Shown: one piece after another, positions 6,098 through 9,268 of the stretch
Numbering within the stretch: position 1 is the stretch's first letter
Layout: the number at the start of each line of letters is the position of its first letter
NCBI GenBank assembly: GCA_943368675.1
Contig: CALRLN020000191.1
Span: 1 to 9,268 of the forward strand
Direction: 5' to 3'
Origin: Emticicia sp943368675
GTDB lineage: Bacteria; Bacteroidota; Bacteroidia; Cytophagales; Spirosomataceae
DNA: 9,268 bases
Program-made: the position numbers and the translations under genes
The notes under the pieces: model-generated
What the model saw: the letters and a program-made list of their open reading frames with translations, nothing else
Databases searched by the model: none
Told to the model about the DNA's origin: nothing

Positions 6098-7963
6098 ATG
6101 ACAATTTTAGGAATTTCTGCATTCTATCATGACTCCGCAGCAGCTCTCATAAAAAATGGCGAAATACTAGCAGCAGCCCAAGAAGAAAGATTTACAAGAA
6201 TAAAACATGATCCGGCGTTCCCGAGTAATGCCGTAAAATTCTGTTTAGATCATAGTGGAGTAACTTTAGATAAAGTAGATGCCATTGTTTTCTATGATAA
6301 GCCTTTGTTGAAATTTGAGCGTTTATTAGAGACCTATTATGGTTTCTCGCCCAGAGGCTTAAAATCGTTCCTTACTTCAATTCCTGTGTGGTTGAAAGAG
6401 AAGATGTTTCTGAAAAGGATGCTTCATGAAGAGTTAGAAAAAATCGGAAATTACGATAAAAGAAAAGCAAAATTGCTTTTCCCGGAGCACCACCTCTCAC
6501 ATGCCGCCAGTGCGTATTACCCCGCTCCTTTTGAAGACGCGGCCATCTTGACTATTGATGGTGTGGGTGAGTGGGCAACAGCTTCTATCTGTTACGGAAA
6601 AGGCAATCAGATGACCATTCTGAAAGAGTTGCGCTTCCCGCATTCATTAGGTTTGCTATATTCTGCAGTTACTTATTATTGTGGTTTTAAAGTAAATTCA
6701 GGTGAATATAAGCTAATGGGGCTAGCTCCTTACGGAAACCATGGTTCAGCACAGGTAGCCAAGTTTGTAGATGTAATTAAAAATGAATTAGTAGAGATTA
6801 AACCCGATGGCTCGATATGGCTTAATCAGGAATATTTTAATTATGCCACAGGCCTGAGAATGGTATTTGATGATAAATGGGAAAAACTGCTGGGTTTCAA
6901 GCGCCGTGAATCAGAAAGTCTTTTAGAACAAATACATTGTGATTTTGCTTTGGCAATTCAGGAAGTAACTGAAGAAGTAGTGATTAAAATGGCACAGGAA
7001 GCCAAACGCCTGACAGGCTCTAAAAACCTGTGTATGGCAGGTGGAGTAGCGCTGAACTGCGTAGCCAACGGGAAACTACAGAAGACGAATATTTTTGAAA
7101 ATGTTTATATACAGCCAGCCGCAGGTGATGCAGGCGGAGCTCTGGGAGCCGCTTTGGCCGCTAACTACATCTATTTTAATCAGGAGAGAAAGCTAACACC
7201 CGATACTTTAGACGAAATGCAAGGCTCATATTTAGGACCGGAATATTCTGACCTGGATGTAAAGCAAATGGCGAAAAAATATGAAGCAAACTATCAGTAT
7301 TACGAAAATTTTGATGAATTGGCTGCACAGACAGCTCAATTATTATCAGAAGGTAATGTAATCGGCTGGTTTCAGGGGCGTATGGAATTCGGGCCAAGAG
7401 CGCTGGGTGGAAGGAGTATTCTGGGAGATGCCAGGAATTCTGAAATGCAGAAAAAACTGAATTTAAAAATTAAATATAGAGAAGGGTTCCGCCCTTTTGC
7501 ACCATCTGTTCTGGCAGAAGATGTAAAAGAATATTTTGAGTGTGACACTCCTTCACCATACATGTTATTAGTACATGGAGTAAATAAAAAGAGAAGAACC
7601 GTTTTTCCTGAAAATTACGAGAATTTACCGATGATGGAAAAACTATATTTTTTGCGTTCAGATCTGCCCTCAATCACTCATATCGATTACTCTGCCCGTA
7701 TTCAAACTGTTCATCAGGAAACCAATCCCCGTTATTGGACACTCATCAACGAATTCAAGAAACAGACAGGCTATGGCGTTATAGTTAATACCAGCTTTAA
7801 CGTACGTGGCGAACCTATTGTTTGTACACCTGAAGATGCCTACAAGTGCCTTATGCGTACTGAAATGGACTATTTAGTCGTTGGAAACTTTATTTTTGAT
7901 AAGAAATTCCAACCAAAATGGACCGAATCGGAATCATGGAAAGATGAATATAAATTAGATTAG
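6098..7963 (+). CDS. O-carbamoyltransferase, NodU/CmcH/TobZ/SxtI family
   Basis: Family members transfer a carbamoyl group from carbamoyl phosphate, through a carbamoyl-adenylate made with ATP, to a hydroxyl on an antibiotic, Nod factor, toxin or sugar. The 621-residue length is typical. The N-terminal Kae1-like domain starts ILGISAFYHDSAAALI and carries QEERFTRIKHD (28-38). The metal-binding motif EHHLSHAASAY (130-140) and IDGVGEWA (153-160) supply the probable ligands H131 or H132, H135 and D154. AGGVALNCVANGKL (314-327) and PAAGDAGGALGAA (340-352) are nucleotide-binding stretches of the ASKHA fold. The C-terminal domain has the diagnostic EFGPRALGGRSILGDAR (430-446), FRPFAPSVL (464-472) and NTSFNVRGEPIVCTPEDA (564-581). 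Everything needed for activity appears present. It is followed by DUF5989-like and SxtJ-like genes, an arrangement recalling sxtI/sxtJ/sxtK of saxitoxin clusters. The acceptor is unknown. Confidence 0.93.
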   Translation: MTILGISAFYHDSAAALIKNGEILAAAQEERFTRIKHDPAFPSNAVKFCLDHSGVTLDKVDAIVFYDKPLLKFERLLETYYGFSPRGLKSFLTSIPVWLKEKMFLKRMLHEELEKIGNYDKRKAKLLFPEHHLSHAASAYYPAPFEDAAILTIDGVGEWATASICYGKGNQMTILKELRFPHSLGLLYSAVTYYCGFKVNSGEYKLMGLAPYGNHGSAQVAKFVDVIKNELVEIKPDGSIWLNQEYFNYATGLRMVFDDKWEKLLGFKRRESESLLEQIHCDFALAIQEVTEEVVIKMAQEAKRLTGSKNLCMAGGVALNCVANGKLQKTNIFENVYIQPAAGDAGGALGAALAANYIYFNQERKLTPDTLDEMQGSYLGPEYSDLDVKQMAKKYEANYQYYENFDELAAQTAQLLSEGNVIGWFQGRMEFGPRALGGRSILGDARNSEMQKKLNLKIKYREGFRPFAPSVLAEDVKEYFECDTPSPYMLLVHGVNKKRRTVFPENYENLPMMEKLYFLRSDLPSITHIDYSARIQTVHQETNPRYWTLINEFKKQTGYGVIVNTSFNVRGEPIVCTPEDAYKCLMRTEMDYLVVGNFIFDKKFQPKWTESESWKDEYKLD

Positions 7964-8000
7964 TTTTGCGTCCCTAAAAACTATTATAACCTTAAACCAA

Positions 8001-8022
8001 TCCCCCTCAGGGAAGGGTGGAG
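8001..8022 (+). promoter_or_regulatory. G-rich ribosome binding site inside a possible hairpin
   Basis: GGAG (8019-8022) lies 7 bases before the ATG of the 49-residue gene and forms part of the purine-rich block GGGAAGGGTGGAG. That is an unusually strong Shine-Dalgarno sequence for this window. The preceding TCCCCCT (8001-8007) can pair with AGGG-GGA (8014-8017 and 8019-8021) around a bulged T8018. This would bury the site in a small hairpin. Confidence 0.4.
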
Positions 8023-8029
8023 TACTAAC

Positions 8030-8179
8030 ATGGATTTTTTACAAGACCTCTGGAATTTCTTAAAAGAACGGAAAAAATGGTGGCTTATGCCAATGATTGT
8101 GGTATTGTTGCTAATCGGAGTATTGATTGTAATTGGTGGCGGCTCAGCTATTGCTCCATTCATCTACACCTTATTCTAA
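8030..8179 (+). CDS. 49-residue DUF5989/SxtK-like membrane peptide
   Basis: A short frame from ATG 8030 to TAA 8177-8179 encodes a protein starting MDFLQDLWNFLKERKKWWLM. A single strong transmembrane segment follows (about 21-38, rich in V, L, I and G), then GGGSAIAPFIYTLF at the C-terminus. This shape (an amphipathic 'LWxFLKERKKWW' head, one membrane helix, and a Gly-Ser-Ala-Pro-Phe tail) is what I recall for the DUF5989 family. That family is often encoded beside carbamoyltransferases and is comparable to SxtK of saxitoxin clusters. Its biochemical role is not known. Coding status is supported by the G-rich ribosome binding site 7 bases upstream, by the gene on either side, and by the 3-base gap to the next ATG (8183), which suggests translational coupling. 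It is probably an inner-membrane partner of the SxtJ-like protein or of the carbamoyltransferase (inference). Confidence 0.87.
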   Translation: MDFLQDLWNFLKERKKWWLMPMIVVLLLIGVLIVIGGGSAIAPFIYTLF

Positions 8180-8182
8180 ATT

Positions 8183-8572
8183 ATGAAACAACAAAACTCA
8201 AAAGAGATTGTCCTGACAATTGTGGTAGGACTATTAGCATTTTTTTTCATTTTCAAGCCAAAAGGCCTGTTGCTTACGCCTACTTTTCAAGGCCTGTTAA
8301 TTGCTGCACTTGTTATTGGAGTGCTGGGAGTATTCTCTAACTTTTTTGCTGACAAGATTGCCTGGGTCTGGCTGAAATTTGCCGAGGTTCTGGGAAGAAT
8401 TAACTCTACTATATTATTAAGCCTGATTTTCTTTATTTTCCTGACACCGATCGCACTTCTGATGAAAATTTTCAAAAAAGAAGATGCATTAAAGTTAAAA
8501 AAACCTGGTGCCAGTGCATATGATGAGAGAAATCACACCTACGTAAAAAAAGACTTAGAAAATACCTGGTAA
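8183..8572 (+). CDS. SxtJ-family membrane protein
   Basis: The 129-residue protein has three predicted membrane helices, at about 8-24, 36-52 and 75-95. Between the second and third is the stretch WVWLKFAEVLGRINSTILLS, with FFIFLTPIALLMKIF after it. The C-terminal soluble tail is basic and ends in Y-x-KKDLENTW. This pattern ('W-x-x-x-LG-x-x-NS-x-I' followed by 'F-x-TP-x-xL-x-K/R', and a tail ending near 'LE-x-x-W') matches what I recall of the SxtJ family of small membrane proteins encoded next to carbamoyltransferases. The molecular role is not established. It could hold the cytosolic carbamoyltransferase at the membrane or help present a membrane-bound acceptor (inference). It starts 3 bases after the stop of the 49-residue gene and is the last gene before a strong terminator, so the three genes probably form one transcript. 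Confidence 0.83.
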   Translation: MKQQNSKEIVLTIVVGLLAFFFIFKPKGLLLTPTFQGLLIAALVIGVLGVFSNFFADKIAWVWLKFAEVLGRINSTILLSLIFFIFLTPIALLMKIFKKEDALKLKKPGASAYDERNHTYVKKDLENTW

Positions 8573-8595
8573 AACATATTTAATAGAATCAGTGT

Positions 8596-8640
8596 AAATA
8601 TACAGGCATTGAGCTTAATCAATGCCTGTATATTTTTTTT
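8596..8640 (+). terminator. Intrinsic terminator of the carbamoyltransferase operon
   Basis: ATACAGGCATT (8600-8610) and AATGCCTGTAT (8621-8631) are perfect reverse complements. The helix extends to about 17 bp through A/T pairs outside (to 8596/8635) and G-C, A-T inside. The loop is GCTTAA, and the run of T residues to 8640 completes the element. It lies 23 bases after the SxtJ-like stop codon. It separates this operon from the Fur-family gene. Confidence 0.92.
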
Positions 8641-8685
8641 GAGAAAAATACTGGTTCATTAATACATTTTTCCGTTCTTATCTAT

Positions 8686-8701
8686 TTTCTTTGTACCTTC
8701 A
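8686..8701 (+). promoter_or_regulatory. Weak candidate -7 region for the Fur-family gene
   Basis: TTTCTTTG (8686-8693, one mismatch to TAnnTTTG) is followed directly by TACCTTCA (8694-8701, two mismatches). Either would give a leader of about 25-40 bases before the ATG at 8734. No clear TTG lies at the right distance, so which one is used, if any, is uncertain. Confidence 0.28.
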
Positions 8702-8733
8702 CAGCAAAATAACAGTCAAACATAGCGAACAAT

Positions 8734-9195
8734 ATGGTTCCGAATCCTTCAAATTTTGACTCAGCCAGGCGTATTTTTACTGCTTATCTTGAAGCTAAGC
8801 AGCTTCGGAAAACCCCGGAAAGATATGCAATATTGGAAGAAATATACTCTCGTGACGACCACTTTGAGGTAGAAGACCTGTATATTTCAATGAAAAACAA
8901 AAAATACCAGGTCAGCAGAGCAACGGTATACAACACACTTGATTTATTGGTAGAATGTGACCTCGTAACCAAGCATCAGTTTGGCAAAAATCTGGCTCAG
9001 TATGAAAAGGCCTACGGTTATAAACAACACGACCATCTGATTTGTGTAGATTGCCATAAAGTGATGGAATTCTGTGATCCGCGAGTACAAAATATACAAA
9101 GTATGGTTGGTGATATGCTCCAGTTCAGGGTAATGCATCATTCACTGATATTCTATGGCAATTGTCAGCGTGAAAAATGTGAAAATAAAATTTAA
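8734..9195 (+). CDS. Fur-family metal-dependent transcriptional regulator
   Basis: Fur proteins are dimeric DNA-binding regulators that sense Fe, Zn, Mn or peroxide. The 153-residue length is typical. The N-terminal winged helix (about 12-88) contains LRKTPERYAILEEIY (24-38), H43 and FEVEDLY, then the recognition helix region VSRATVYNTLDLL (60-72). H81 and E91 sit where regulatory metal ligands usually lie. The C-terminal dimerisation domain has QHDHLICVDCHKVMEF (98-113), giving H99 and H101 and the Cys pair C104/C107. A second pair, C144/C149, lies near the end (GNCQREKCENK). The two pairs probably form a structural Zn site. Sequence alone does not separate Fur, PerR and Zur, so no symbol is given. 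It sits downstream of the operon terminator and has its own short upstream region. Confidence 0.93.
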   Translation: MVPNPSNFDSARRIFTAYLEAKQLRKTPERYAILEEIYSRDDHFEVEDLYISMKNKKYQVSRATVYNTLDLLVECDLVTKHQFGKNLAQYEKAYGYKQHDHLICVDCHKVMEFCDPRVQNIQSMVGDMLQFRVMHHSLIFYGNCQREKCENKI

Positions 9196-9265
9196 TCTTT
9201 TTCTAATTATATTATAGACATAGTCTTTTTTTACCGATAATGATTGATATACTTTTAGGTTTACA

Positions 9266-9268
9266 ATG
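9266..9268 (+). other. Possible start codon of the next gene, cut by the window end
   Basis: The window ends in ATG, 70 bases after the Fur-family stop. TACTTTTA (9250-9257), one mismatch from the -7 consensus, lies just upstream. If that element were used, the leader would be almost absent. In many Bacteroidota the gene after this fur-like gene is purA, but nothing of its coding sequence is visible here. Confidence 0.25.

Noticed and set aside
7176..7673. Three - strand open frames inside the carbamoyltransferase gene
   Set aside because: They lie antisense to highly conserved motifs of the carbamoyltransferase and show no family signature.
8077..8340. + strand open frame of 87 codons
   Set aside because: It overlaps the 49-residue gene and the SxtJ-like gene in another frame. 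Both of those have better membrane-protein sequences and operon spacing.
4892..8572. Saxitoxin-type biosynthetic cluster
   Set aside because: Only carbamoyltransferase, SxtJ-like and SxtK-like genes are present. No polyketide synthase-like, amidinotransferase or oxygenase genes are visible, so only the tailoring trio is shared.
9196..9240. Terminator after the Fur-family gene
   Set aside because: The only hairpin, AGAC-ATA-GTCT before a T-run, has four pairs and a three-base loop. This is too weak to call.
1..9268. CRISPR array, insertion sequence, prophage or toxin-antitoxin system
   Set aside because: No regularly spaced repeats, transposase or integrase motifs, or small antitoxin/toxin gene pair were seen on either strand.

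Overview
The window looks like a piece of a Bacteroidota chromosome, most likely a Cytophagales-type relative. The sequence is AT-rich. Several start codons lack a clear Shine-Dalgarno sequence, and several genes are preceded by the Bacteroidota -7 element TAnnTTTG. The protein set (a trigger factor with a degenerate middle domain, a long bifunctional Rel/SpoT, a Fur-family regulator) fits this phylum. Genus and species cannot be fixed from the sequence alone.

Layout, left to right. (1) Positions 1-179 hold the 3' end of a + strand cofactor-independent phosphoglycerate mutase (gpmI). It converges on trigger factor (tig, - strand), and the two share a long bidirectional terminator at 196-235. 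(2) A - strand tRNA-Leu(UAG) at 1736-1817 has its own terminator and a well-formed promoter. (3) A + strand gene encodes a bifunctional (p)ppGpp synthetase/hydrolase (Rel/SpoT, 2033-4306). It is followed by a 173-residue exported protein of unknown function. (4) An accessory-looking block spans 4892-8572. A - strand gene encodes a membrane-anchored SGNH-type hydrolase. Divergent from it are three + strand genes: a NodU/CmcH-type carbamoyltransferase, a 49-residue DUF5989/SxtK-like membrane peptide (8030-8179) and a three-helix SxtJ-like membrane protein. The set ends at a strong terminator at 8596-8640. (5) A Fur-family regulator (8734-9195) follows, and the window ends on a possible start codon of the next gene.

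How the genes may work together. The housekeeping genes cover glycolysis, nascent-chain folding, leucine decoding, the stringent response and metal or redox regulation. The carbamoyltransferase-DUF5989-SxtJ trio resembles the sxtI/sxtJ/sxtK group of saxitoxin clusters. Here no other toxin-biosynthesis genes are visible. Together with the neighbouring SGNH protein, this suggests a small stand-alone module that carbamoylates, and perhaps deacylates or acylates, an envelope or secreted molecule. The substrate is not indicated by the sequence. No transposase, integrase, CRISPR array or phage gene is visible.
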